Assembly: GCA_013399875.1 (NCBI GenBank)
Contig: VXAZ01005702.1
Location: 475,768 to 539,767 of the forward strand
Length of the DNA: 64,000 nucleotides
Source: Gymnorhina tibicen
Lineage: Eukaryota > Chordata > Aves > Passeriformes > Artamidae
Direction of reading: 5' to 3'
Shown here: one piece after another, positions 48,010 through 59,474 of the stretch
Numbering within the stretch: the stretch's first letter is position 1
How the letters are laid out: each line of letters starts with the position of its first letter
Position numbers and translations under genes: made by a program
Notes under the pieces: generated by a model
Seen by the model: the letters and a program-made list of their open reading frames with translations, nothing else
Told to the model about the DNA's origin: nothing
Database searches by the model: none

Positions 48010-50868
48010 GGGTAAGAAAATATCTGCTTCTAAGCAGTGATTCAGATCAAAGAATCTATTTTAAAGAGTTTGTTGGCACGTGTCTTTGTAGGTCTTCATC
48101 TGCATTTACTGCCATCTCAGGTAGTAAAATTTCTGTTTCAAGTTATTGATTTTGTTTTAAAAAACCACTATAGAATGCTATTACTATGTATTGCAGGTGT
48201 TTATTGTTATGCACCTTTCCCGGTCACTTCGCATACAGGCAAATAGACAGGAAAATCTGATTAATGGCATTCATTAATAATGGTTGCAAAGCTTTTAAGA
48301 TAACTCAAGATTATTAAGACACTAAGATAACTCAAATTCTTATGAAGCTTCCCATTAGGAAAATAAGCTCTTTCCTCTAAGTCCTGACTGCTTATTTAAG
48401 TCTTTCTACAGAAAATCTTACTTCAGTTGATAATATTTAAAGAAACTTCCCAAGACCAATCTTAAGTTGAAGAGGTAGCTTAGCATATTTTTATATAAAT
48501 CCTATTACCCAGTCAAACAATCATCCTTTATATGTAATGTCATCCAACAGTATAAATATGCTCTATTATCAAGAATATTTAAAGACAGATAATATGCACT
48601 CATCCTGGATATGTGCCACCTGTTCCCAATGAAACCTTGATGAACAACATCAAACAAATTGCAACTGCTTGCTGTAGCTGCCTTTTACTGTAAGATACTT
48701 GAAAAGAATTTATCAGATGCCATCCATTAGGGATATCTATACTTTAGACACATCTGATGACAAGCTGCTTGGAAATTTTTGGCTTCAGTTGGGGAAAAGA
48801 GAGAGGAGGAAAAAAATCTTGTCTTGGCTTAGGCGAACGCAAAACTATTCTTTTGACAAGTGTGTGGCTCACGATTGCTAATTATAATGACTTCTCAAGT
48901 AGGATTTCCTGAATTATAACATAATATCTATCTTGAATGAATGATTGGCTTGAGGCAGAAAATTACATATGCCGTGAAAATGTGTATATTATCTACCTGC
49001 CTGAATGGCTATGTTTGATGTTTCTTTAGAGATACTTCTTTAGAATCTACAGGGTACTTAAAGTTTCAGTCAAAGAGGAACATTTAAAAGCATCTCCTTC
49101 TGAAATATATATCTCCTCATGAAGTTGTGAATGCAAAAGACACGGCTTCTCTTTTTGAAAAAATTCTCTCCAGGGTTTTTATTTCCAAGTAAAACCTAGT
49201 CCTTTCTAGAAGATATGGCTTTAGAATGTTTGAATATTTTTAGGGGTAAAAATATCATCTGCTCCTTAACCCACAGAAAGACTTCCAGAATATGATTCAT
49301 TGTTTGGTAGATGTGATAGTGATGCATGAAATACCTGGCACTCATTTGAGGCATGCATGTGTTTTCATCTAGCACCATTTCTGACAAAGAAGGTCTGAGC
49401 TCCCTACAGAAATGTAGTGTTTCCACATGAAGACATCTTAGCCTCTAGCAAATCTCCATTCCAGTGTGAAACTATGCAGGCCATTTCCATCTAAGTTTGC
49501 ATGACTGATTTGTACCTCTGATCCTACATGGTGCAATATATACATTGATGGTAATGGTCTCGATATGACACAAGCACCAAGTACACCAGAGTCTTATTGT
49601 TAGCAAGGTATCTTAATATTTTTAGCAAAGAATTTGGTGCAAGAAGGCTGTATTAGACTATTTCCTAGGAATATGCAGGTGACTGACTGGTGAAAGCTTC
49701 GCTTAAGAGATTTGCGTAAAAATATTCCTATTTTTAAAGTCAATTATCAGAATTATTCCAAACTATGAATAATTACAACTGTAAGAGTGGGAACTGGGAA
49801 GGCATCCTAATTGCACAGATTTAGGGTGGGAGGGTCTTACCATCAATTTTGCATTGTCAGGCCAAGTACTCAACCCAGCTAAGGAAGGGACCAGGAGGAT
49901 CTGGACCATAGTGCAGAGTAATCCCTGCCCTCAGAGTAGCCACATCCAGTATGAATTAGAGGAAGAAACCCCAGTGGCACACAGCTGACCACAGGCACAG
50001 GTAACCCCTTTGCCGGAATCCCAGTGTGCCCTGTATGATCCACCCACACTGAGTAATGCCCCAGGTGTGAGTAAGTGTTTCCAGGGATGCTGAAGCAGAG
50101 GTGCAATTTCCAGTGTTTTACTGAAACTGTAATACCTCTGATATGCATATATTAAGCAAATAGGCCATTACTTTCCGAACTAAAATACAGGCATAATTTC
50201 CTCTGGAATACTGAAGAAACATTTGATCTGTGAAACTGCAAGTGCTTAGGATGCAAGATAACAGACTGCAAAGTCCAGCATTAGCCTTTTAATATTTAAT
50301 TTCCATATTAATATGAATCAGATCTTCAGAGATTTACAATTAAGATGTTTGTCAGCATTTCACTGCAAATGCTCCTTGGTGTTTTGAGCTCAATAATTAT
50401 TTGTCAATGGTTTGGAGATAATATCAAATCATGCTTAAAAATAATGGCCTTCTTGAATATTTACAGAAGAATAGAGTTGATTGCAATTTTTTATCTTATT
50501 GTGTACTCGGTTTTATTAAATATGTGGTACTTTTATCTAGAGGGATGAATTTTTTTAAAATATATTTGTTAATATTTCCCCATCAAAATTAAGCTCATAT
50601 TACAATTTCCATATAAATATCAACATTTGGACTTGAAGTCAGTGGCTCTACGGCCAGTCTGGGATGGGGAGCTGTATGAGTTTTTCAGACTGTTCAGCTA
50701 AAAAATAAATTAAAAAACCTTCTGTCGTTCTCAAAATAATCACAGTAGCAAATGAAGTTTCCTCAGCTAATATCTTTTCTTTCTTCTATCTTTTTTCCTT
50801 AAGATATATCTGTAACAGAAAGACTAAAAGGAAACATACTGTATTGTTAATTTAGAAGATGTATTTCA

Positions 50869-51387
50869 CTAACACAGCATAAGTTTACAGCACATGTAGC
50901 AGTGAGTCAAGTTTTGACAGTCAACTTTGATTTTTTTCTTTTGCCCGGTCAATGGACTGAAGCTAAAACCATTTTCCAGCGAAATTAACAACAACCATCC
51001 TTTTCCTAAATAACTTGGCACAGACATTGTCCTCAGAGAATCCTGTAGAGACCTATTATAGCTAGTGTTTTTACACAGAAGGAGAATCTCGACCTTTGCT
51101 TTGGCATGGCTTTGGCTGGCCCACAGCATGTTTACAGACCACAATTCCCGATGCACTGTGGTTGACTGTCCCTGAAGTCCCCTCAGCTTGACAGCTGCCT
51201 CCCTTTCTATTGTGAGTACCAGTATAATTCTACTGATATTCAGCACAGAGCAGACTCTGATGCCAGAAATGGATGGAGGTTCCCTCCTCTCTTTAATAGA
51301 TTGCATAAAAACCTCAGTTCCAATCACGGTTTTCAATTTACGATTTTTTATTTTACAGCTAGGTACTATGATACCTATCAGCTGCAC
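50869..51387 (-). other. Unexplained open frame of 172 codons
   Basis: On the minus strand the frame begins with GTG at 51,387; the first ATG lies about 27 codons in. No domain, signal peptide or strong membrane segment is recognised, and no retroelement is visible in this interval. The minus-strand peptide includes GLQGQSTTVHRELWSV and SLRTMSVPSYLGKGW. I cannot link it to any gene; chance is the leading explanation. Confidence 0.12.
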
Positions 51388-53319
51388 AAAGAAATTGCAC
51401 TTAGGTAAGGGATAGTAAATAAATACTTCTCTAAATGAAATTTCTCTATGGAAATTCCATGGAGGTTTAATTTGTTTTTCTCACTGAAACTGACTAATTA
51501 ATTTATTTAGATTAATAAATTTGAATCTAACCAAAACATTTTAAATTGCCCAATTCAAGTACAGTTTTCTCATGAGTAGTTCACTGTGTAGCTGTATCTA
51601 CTAGTGATGTCATGGTGTTATGCATACACTGCTGATTGGATTCCTGTGGGTCCATACCTTCCTGGACAGGTTATGACATTGATAAATGCCTTATCTGATA
51701 AAGTCATGTAGAACAAGAAAAGGAGGTGGAAAGCATAAAGAATGCCCCCATTGATGTGGCAGCATAGGGATATTCAGCTGAACAACAAACACAGTTAAAA
51801 CAAGGAATTCTGTCATTTTTAAGTTGTAAACTTTTTGAACTCTCTGAATACTTTGTCCTACAAAAAAGTTTGAGTAGTTGACTTAGGCTGACACAAATGT
51901 CACAATATCAGGACTTCCTAAGGGACTGTGCTCTGATTTTCGCCTGGCTGAACTATCACTGGAAGCTGTTGATATTTTTCTATCTATTCTTGACAACTGG
52001 GGACAGAAAATAGAAGATTACAGACCATTGCCTACAGATAAAAAGACTTCAAGCTATCTGCACTGTGGTTTTACTTTCAACATAGAGGCAATTAATATTA
52101 AGAGACCATAAACTGAATACCTTTAAAAACTGTAAATATGGCTATTTTTCTTTTTTTTTCAGTGAAACCATTCCTTAAATCCACAACATATTTCCAAGAA
52201 TTTGTAAGAGCATGTGAACTGCAATAAAAAAAGCCCAAAAGAAGAAAACACCTAGATTTTAGATGATTTAACCTACTCCACAGCATTTGGGTTTGTTATT
52301 TAATGATAGAGTAATGATACTTGCTGTTCTGTTTGATATGTCATGAAAATTTAGAATTTCACCTACAAAATCAAATGCAGGGTTTTTTTTCAAGATTATA
52401 AGGTTTTCTTTTCATAGTCAGGATTCCTGTTAGCTGGAATGGTAACATTGCTTCCTGTAGCATTGTAAATCCATTTCTGAATAAACAAATTCTATGACAA
52501 ACAAGACATTCTCTGCCAGCATCACGCTTCATATTCTTTTGAGTATGTTCTTATAAGTGAGATACCTTTATCTTCATATCATGGCTTTATCAGTCTGCTC
52601 TGTATAAATAAATGTTTCTACAAAAGGATTTAATTCTAAGTGGATTATAAAGATAGATGAACCCCAGCCAAGTGACAGGGCAGAACACTCTATTTCTATA
52701 GTCACTTCAATTTTAAAAACCAGGCCTCATTTCTAGAAAAAGGAGAAGATTTTTCAGTAAAATGTTGAGTCAAGCATTCCTGAAGACATACTCTTGGCAA
52801 TGTTACATTTAGCAACAATTTCAAAGGTACACATTTCAAGGGCATCCATCTGAATTTTACAATATGCTTGAATATGTAAAGATATGTAAAAACACAGAAC
52901 TATCCATTCTTAGGTAAAAATGCAGAACTGTTCTTTCTCAGAAGCAGCATATTTGTGATGCTTTTTTTTTACTTCTAAACTTCACAGTACATAGACAGCT
53001 TTTATGGTTTACTGATAACTACAATTAAAAATATTTTCAAAGGGTTTATCAGGGTTTTTTTTATCAGATTTTATGGGATATTTGAAATAAACATGTAGTT
53101 TACTTTTGCAGTGAGAAAGTCCATGCCATTACTGACATCCTGTCAAGTACAAGAAAAAGAAGAGTCTTGTGCCCTGCTTATTATGCAATTTATTTAGGAT
53201 TCAAATAAAAGAGAGAAAAAAGAGTTACAGAGAATTATATTGTATGTGATTTTTTTCAGCTGAGGTGGTTGCCATGAAGAGAAGCCCCAGTGATGAAAAG
53301 GATTTGTGTCAAAGGGAAC

Positions 53320-53825
53320 TGTTGCGGTGGCTAAGTCCACGTTACACCCCCCGTGTTGCTACGAAGTGGTCTCTACCCACACCACTGTGCTAGAAAGTTC
53401 TCCCTTCATCGGGACCCCACTGGCCCCTGGTCCTCTCTCCCCTCCCCTCCCCCCTCCCACTGGCCCCTGTTATGTCACTCAGCCTGGCCTCTACCCCCTG
53501 GCCCTCACACTATTGTTTTCGGATGCTCTGCCCGGCCCTGGGACCCTTTGGGACAAAACCACGCGCAGGTTTTTGTTCTTGGTTCTTTGCTTCTGTTCCT
53601 CTTCGAGTGCGTTTTTTCCCGGTCAATTGCATGCAAAGAACCCCTCTCACCTTTTCGTCTCCGGTTCATGCTTAGCCTGTGTGTGTGAGAGTGGCTGCTC
53701 GCATCCACCTGCGAGGGTGAGACCGTGGGCACGCGTGGGTGCTGGCACAGTGCTGCCTAAGCGTCTCCACGAGGGACCCCGTGGAAAAAACGCGGCATCG
53801 GTCCACCAACACCACCACCGTGGTA
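53320..53825 (+). mobile_element. GC-rich solo LTR (ERVK-like), plus strand
   Basis: The element begins TGTTGCGGTGGCTAAGTCC and ends CCACCACCGTGGTA. The word GGGAAC sits directly outside both ends (53,314-53,319 and 53,826-53,831); a seventh base, A, also matches. A 6-bp target duplication is typical of ERVK-like integration. Its first 18 bases match the start of the minus-strand LTR at 11,262 with few differences. Its end (AACGCGGC near 53,790, then CCACCAACACCACCACCG) parallels that LTR's end, so the two are relatives. A polypyrimidine block lies at 53,433-53,461. No AATAAA is visible inside, unlike its relative. The long plus-strand frame at 53,306-53,875 and overlapping minus-strand frames are by-products of GC-rich, stop-poor sequence. 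Confidence 0.78.
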
Positions 53826-54449
53826 GGGAACAATTTCCATCTTGCAGGAGGGTGTTCAGCATGTGCCCATGCTAGTCTCTATCACAGCAAAAGGCACCCA
53901 CAGCAAATGCTGCTTGTGCTGCTCCAGCGGCAGTAGCAGTATCCACATGTACTGTGCGCCAGGAAAGACACCCACCTTCCCCCTGTAGTACCCGGAGAGT
54001 CTAAAGGTCCTGGGAGAACAAATCTGCCCCTGTGTATTGCTGAATTGTGTCTCCTAGTCCTCACTGTGACAAAAGCAAGGAGGTTGAAAAGATTGCTTCT
54101 ATAACACTCGTGAAAGGAAGGAAAAGTGAAGTGGGCTCCACTGCCTAGTTTTGAGACAACTTAAAGAAATCAGGCAGTCCCTGGACACTCCTGGACTGCA
54201 AAGAAGATTCTCTACCATTCACTGGAAGGTAGAGCTTGAAATACTGATCATTTCCTACACTGAAAATAGTTGCTCCCACAATCTATTGAATATATTCACA
54301 TCAGTCATGCTTCATTTTGGTACTCTGGACAGGCATGAAATTCACTTTTGTGAAGTTTGATTCAGTGTGAGAGTCACACTTTAAAAACAGAACTGAAATA
54401 TCTGGGCATTTAACAACCAGACTTTAATATATCAGGCACTGAGTGCTTC

Positions 54450-54488
54450 TTTTTTTTTTTTTTTTTTTTTTTTAATTCNCTCCCTAGT

Positions 54489-54517
<29 letters not shown>
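54450..54517. repeat. Two oligo-T tracts flanking an ambiguous base
   Basis: A 24-base T run (54,450-54,473) and a 28-base T run (54,490-54,517) flank a 16-base spacer that contains an N at 54,479. Such doubled homopolymers around an N are typical of a collapsed or poorly resolved homopolymer in the assembly. Confidence 0.9.
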
Positions 54518-54520
<3 letters not shown>

Positions 54521-55727
54521 TCCTAGACATACTCTTACATGTGTCCTCAGATTTAAATTCAGGTCACATTCCTTCTAAAGTAACTTAGTGTTCCTATGAG
54601 ATGATGAATGGATTGAAGTAACCCATCTCGACAGAGAAAGATATCATCCTAATAATCTGATATTTTATGTTCTTTTTTTATAATTACTTTTGCCTCAGAT
54701 TAATGAATTCCATTTACAGTAGCAAGCTAGCAAATGAAAACCATTCAGCACAAGTATGAAATATAATGGAAAGATGAGACTATTTGGTATGTAAGACATA
54801 AATTGAAGTATTGAAGAGCCATTATTTACCAAAAAAAAAAGGGAGTTTTTTCATGGTGTAAATTTTATTAAAAAGAAGTCTCTTTCCCTCAAAGGAAATC
54901 AAATGCATTTACATTCCTGAAGACAATTACCAAGGCCACAGAACTGACAAACTAAGCTTTCAATTTTCTTCTCAAATAACCTTCTTTGTTCCCACCCGTT
55001 TTTCTGGTTTATGTGTTATATCCTTCCTATCTCTCTGTTTGTTCTATTTGAAATCAAATCATTAAAAGAAATAAAAAAATCCCCCATATTTTAAAAATGA
55101 ACTTCTGTTTCTATATAAATCCTTCCTTGTTTAGAAATGCATCGTCTCATCTCCTGAGGAACGCATATCTCTTTCAAACAGGATCCCCTTGTAACAGCTG
55201 TTCTGCAGCCTAAAGCAGCTGAGTGCTGCTTAATAAAGCCATTACACTAAAAGGTGAGTCAGAGTGGATCTGGAAGCTGGAAAGGAGCAGTACCAAGGAG
55301 CGGGGACACCAGGCTCAGGGTCACAGTGCTGAGAGCAAAGGCATCAGCATGTGAGTCAAATGTCACAGGTAGAAGTGGCCAAGGAAGTCAGACATCTCCA
55401 GACTGAAAGGCAGCAAGTAACTCCATAGCAACCAGTCTGTCTTTAATAGGGAAGATCCTAATGGCATCTAGAGCCCCAATTTCTATGTTACTGGAAAGAC
55501 TACCTGCCTACCATCCCCCTAAAAAAAAAATCCAAACCCTAACATTACCCCTACCCATCACCCCCAAAGAATCAAAACCATTCCAGGGAAAGGCTATAAA
55601 TTAATTTACAATTTGAGGCACAGTGGCAAAGACCAAAGGACAAAGTTTTATATGTGTAGCTGACAAACCCCTATAGAAACCAAGACCTCATGGAATTTTA
55701 CTGTGGAAACAGATGTAATACTACCTG

Positions 55728-56174
55728 TCAGGCTGTAAAAGGACCGAATAGAACAATATACATATCGAAAATAATGACAGACAACAGAGTGGAGTTATCC
55801 CATGGCCAGTAGAAAGTTATGTTTTCACAGTAATATATGCTCTCAGAACTGCAAAAAACCAAACCTAAACCAACCAAAACCCATACTGTGGTACAAATAT
55901 CTAGATATGCAGAAGATAGCATGCTCTTCACTGTGGCAAGCTGAGAAAAGGAGGATATGACTCCATATATCAGAGCCAAGCACACAGAGGTGAAAGAGGA
56001 GGAAACTCCAGCACCCAGGATTGCTTTTGTGTTTAATCCACAACAATTTAATGAGAAATACATATGGTCCTGGAAGCAGTAGCAAGAAAAATAAGCAAAA
56101 AGACTGTTTCTTTTCTTACGATATTTGTGCTCCTGAAAGCAGTGGTGTATAGAACATAAAACAGGGATGTACAT
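55728..56174 (-). other. Unexplained 148-codon open frame with hydrophobic stretches
   Basis: The frame starts with ATG at 56,174 and ends at a stop at 55,728. The product is cysteine- and serine-rich. It has three hydrophobic stretches that could span membranes: SFTSVCLALIYGVISSF near residues 60-76, VWVLVGLGLVFC near 97-108, and LLSVIIFDMYIVLFG near 130-144. I do not recognise a family. No splice or promoter context stands out. A T-rich minus strand favours Phe, Leu, Ile and Val codons, so hydrophobic runs are expected by composition alone. Confidence 0.15.
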
Positions 56175-56671
56175 CGTTCATTTCCCCCTTTCTTTAATAT
56201 GCCTCAGCTTCTCATCTGGGAATATCTCCGTTATTTCTGGGATACTGCAAACACTGCTCTTGTCAGCTTCTCTTTTTGCTGTGAAGTGCGGTACAATGAG
56301 GGGAAGATTTCATTTCAGCATGCTGATGCCCTTTCTCCCTGGGCAATTCAAATAGAGCTTCCTCTTTCATTCTCATACCTACTTTCTGAACTGTCTGAGC
56401 ATTTCCATGGGAAATGAAAAGTGAAAAAAAAGAGAAACAAAAACTAAAATGCCAGATTTTTATAACCAGATGCTTAACTCACTGTTGTCTATTCTGCATG
56501 GACCTTTTGTAACATTAAATGCAATCTGACATCTGACAGTTCCTTGCTACTTTACAGCAGAAAATGATGCTAGATTTATGCAGTACAGTAAAGTCTACAG
56601 TAAAGTGCTATTTCACTGGTATTTAAAGGAGAGGATATAGCATATGGAAACCTGTGAAAAGAGTAATTAAC

Positions 56672-57830
56672 TGTTGGGTTTGCATAGCAATATTTTGATA
56701 TTGGTGGGGGAAGGAAATTACAGAGGTGGCTTCTGTGAGAGACTTCCCCCATGTCCAACAGAGTCAATGCCAAACAGCTCCAAGCTGGACTTGCAGCTGG
56801 CCAAGTCTGCACCCATCAGCAGTCATGGTAACAGCTCCAGGATAACATATTTAAGAACTGAAATAAAACCCCTGCACTACTGCAACCAGAGAGGAGTGAG
56901 AATCTGTGAGAGAAACAACTCTGCAGACACCAAGGTCAGTGAAGAAGGAGAGAGACTAGCACAGGTTCCCCTGCAGCCTGTGGTGAAGACTCTGGAGAGG
57001 CAGCTGTCCCCCTGCAGCCTGTGGAGATCCACAGTGGAGCAGAAATCCCCCTGCAGCCCAAGAAGGACCCCACGTTGGAGCAGGTGGATGCCTGAAGGAG
57101 GCTGTGACCCTGTGGGATGTCCACACTGCAACAGGGTCCTGGCAGGCCCTGTGACCCTGTGGAGAGAGGTGCCCACTCTAGAGCAGGTTTGCTGGCAGGA
57201 CTTGTGACCTGCAGGGTACCCATGCTGGGAGCAGCATGTTCCTGAAGGATTCCGCACCATGGAAAGACCCACGCTGGAGCAGTTAATGAAGAATTGCAGC
57301 CCATGAGAAGGAATCATGTTGGAGCAGTTCATGGAGGACTGCTTCCCACGGGAAACACCCCATTCTAGAGCAGAGGAAAAGTATGAGAAGTACTCCCCCT
57401 GCAGAGGAAGTAGCAGCAGAGACGTGTGATGAACTGACATAACCCTTATTCCCTGTTGCTCTGCACTGCTTTGCACTGCACAGGGGAAGGAGGTAGAGAA
57501 AATCAAGAGTGAAGATGGGCCCAGGAAGAAGAGAGGTGTAGGAGGAAGGTATTTCAAGCTTTGGTTTTACTTCTTATTACTCTGATTTGACTGGTAATAA
57601 ATTAAACAGGCTTCCCAAAGTTGAGTGTGTTTTACCTGTGACAGTAATTCATTGTCACATGAATTAAGTGAATTGTCATGTGAGAAAATAAAGATAAAGG
57701 AGCAACTCTCTCCCTGCCTTTAAATCCATTAACTTCTTGTTACATTTTGTCTCCTCTGTCCAGATGAGGAGGGGAGGGATAGAGCAGCTTTGGTAGGCAC
57801 CTGGTGTCCAGCCAGGGTCTAGTCACCACA
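56672..57830 (+). mobile_element. Long endogenous retrovirus LTR (copy 2), intact solo
   Basis: The element begins TGTTGGGTTTGCATAGCA and ends AGTCACCACA; TAAC lies directly outside both ends (56,668-56,671 and 57,831-57,834). It is homologous to the copy at 15,446-16,867, uninterrupted here. A TATTTAA motif lies at 56,848-56,854 and AATAAA at 57,596-57,601. The middle has imperfect GCAGCC-(C/T)GTGG-GGAGCAG repeats. The plus-strand 177-codon frame and minus-strand 226-codon frame across it are stop-poor by-products, not genes. No gag, pol or env remnant adjoins. The 4-bp flank match would suit a class I element, but a 4-bp word can match by chance; class is uncertain. Confidence 0.85.
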
Positions 57831-58915
57831 TAACCATGAGTGATTCCAAACTCCTAGCAGACCATGGGTGGATTAGAGTGGGGGTTGTTGAGTCATGGTC
57901 ATACGCCAACAAAGTGTACAAAGAGCAGACAGACAGTAAGTCATGTTCTTTAAAGTCCTAATATGCAAATTTCATCAGCAGTAATGTAAAAAGTTTGATA
58001 ACACAGAAGTCTTACTTTCTTATAAGCTGTTCTTCAAGCTGTATCTTTTCTCCCAGCTTGCTTGCAAAGGGGAGGAGGGAAGGAACTGAAGTCAAGACAC
58101 TTGAGCTGTTCAGACTGTGAATGCTGTTAGTTTTTGATCATATTTGCTTTGGTAGGTCTGTCAGCAGTTAATCAATCGAGCCTCCTTAGCACTACTGAAT
58201 GCATTTAGGTTTGTCAAGGGCATTGTAGCTTAGGATGGGCTCCCTCTTATGCAGCTATTATAAACCCACTGTTATCAACTTGTAGAATTATGCAAGTCTT
58301 ATCCTGTTTCATCATAATCTTAAATCCTCAGCTCCTAGTTACATGTGGGTACATGAGAATCTCAGGATTTGTTTTAGAAGTAGCCTGAATTTCAGTTTTT
58401 TAAGTAATGGAGAAAAGCTCTTTCTCTCCCTTTTGGAAAAGAACCCCCAAATTCTGTTATCTTTAAAATCATGAACGCTAAGGAAAACTCATAATTTTAT
58501 GACTTTTAATAAAGGCTTGACTAAATTCTCAGTCTAAAAATGTATTTAAACTGTCTATTCAAGTATCTGCTATTATATTTTAGATATGAACATATGTTTC
58601 TACTGCTGAAATTCTGTTAACAAGACTGATCAAAAGGAAAAAAGTTTGCATAATATGTTTGTGAAAATTGTTGCCACAGGAACTCATTGAAGCAAAACAC
58701 TACAGCTACATTCTAAAGAAGAGTGGATAACTAATAGCATTGCTTAGAATCCATGCCTATGCAAGCTAAGATGATAATAAGGTAATCAGATTTCATGCTT
58801 GAGGGTGTTATCTAATCGCCTGCAGAGGTTTGGCACTGCACAATTGGCTGAGTGCATCTTGTTTATTTTTATGCTTGCTCTGAGACATCAGTTATTCACT
58901 GCCACTGTCAAGCGC

Positions 58916-58975
58916 TTACTGGACAAGATGAACTAAATGGTTTGTTCCAGCAAGATGAACTCTATGTCCTGTAAT
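58916..58975 (+). repeat. Possible relic of an ancient amniote interspersed repeat
   Basis: ACTGGACAAGATGAACTAAA followed by TGGTTTGTTCCAGCAAG echoes the CTAGATGGACC, TTGGTCTGACCCAGTA motif of a common amniote repeat. The preceding CACTGCCACTGTCAAGC near 58,898 may belong to it. The match is weak. Confidence 0.3.
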
Positions 58976-59222
58976 AAATGTTATCATAAATATAGCAAGC
59001 CATCCATTTTAAGACATCAATAAAATGTACATTATACTGTAATAACTGCTTAGTGGGCACATGTGCTGCTGCCCTCTACTGACTTACCCTAGCCAAGTGG
59101 AGTGATACTCTCAAGTTTTGTGTCTCTGACTCTACAGAAAAAATAAAAGATGTTACCTATACCACTGATGCCAACTGTGTGCTACTGTGACTCTGTGCTT
59201 TAGTAGATGAAGAGAAAAAATA

Positions 59223-59372
59223 GAGGAGAGGAGAGGAGAGGAGAGGAGAGGAGAGGAGAGNGGAGAGGGAGAGGAGAGGGAGAGGAGAGGGAGAGGAGAG
59301 GGAGAGGAGAGGGAGAGGAGAGGGAGAGGAGAGGGAGAGGAGAGGGAGAGGAGAGGGAGAGGAGAGGGAGAG
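59223..59372. repeat. Pure-purine satellite (GGAGA)n / 11-bp units
   Basis: The first 38 bases are GGAGA repeats. After an N at 59,261 the array continues as 11-bp GGAGAGGGAGA units to about 59,372. The plus strand is all purine. It can adopt triplex (H-DNA) structures. The unusual frames across it on both strands are low-complexity artefacts. The N sits where the unit length changes, so the true array length is uncertain. Confidence 0.93.
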
Positions 59373-59474
59373 GTTTTCTTTTTCCCAGAAGAAAATGTAA
59401 AGAAAAAATACAAGATGCTCCCATGTTTTAGGCACTAAGATGGAAAGACTTCTCTGATCATTTTCATGTCTTTT

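Larger units (their letters stand above)
35431..53319. other. Long AT-rich non-coding stretch, no gene recognised
   Basis: About 18 kb with no complete CR1 or LTR. It holds a possible ancient repeat relic (35,840-35,895), short tandem duplications (38,722-38,755; 47,898-48,009), one exon-like block (46,379-46,472), and several unexplained open frames (44,249-44,734 plus; 50,869-51,387 minus). A higher-GC, unrepetitive patch at about 42,440-42,960 and another at about 49,860-50,100 hold no recognisable gene. Confidence 0.5.
53826..56671. other. Non-coding stretch with T tracts and one unexplained frame
   Basis: 53,832-54,060 is moderately GC-rich and unrecognised; it could be flanking or old repeat sequence. 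Two oligo-T tracts lie at 54,450-54,517. A patch at 55,260-55,440 is rich in purines and free of known repeats. A minus-strand open frame at 55,728-56,174 is listed separately. Confidence 0.5.

Noticed and set aside
53306..53936. Plus-strand frame of 189 codons and overlapping proline/serine-rich frames
   Set aside because: The frame begins in flanking DNA and crosses the LTR at 53,320-53,825 and its target duplication. Several frames on both strands are open together because of GC-rich composition.
56674..57557. Plus-strand 177-codon and minus-strand 226-codon open frames
   Set aside because: Both lie wholly inside the LTR at 56,672-57,830 and are repetitive; the antiparallel overlap and their equivalents in copy 1 show they follow from LTR composition.
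59153..59435. Serine/proline/leucine and glutamate/arginine repeat proteins
   Set aside because: Direct translations of the GGAGA satellite in all frames, crossing an N.
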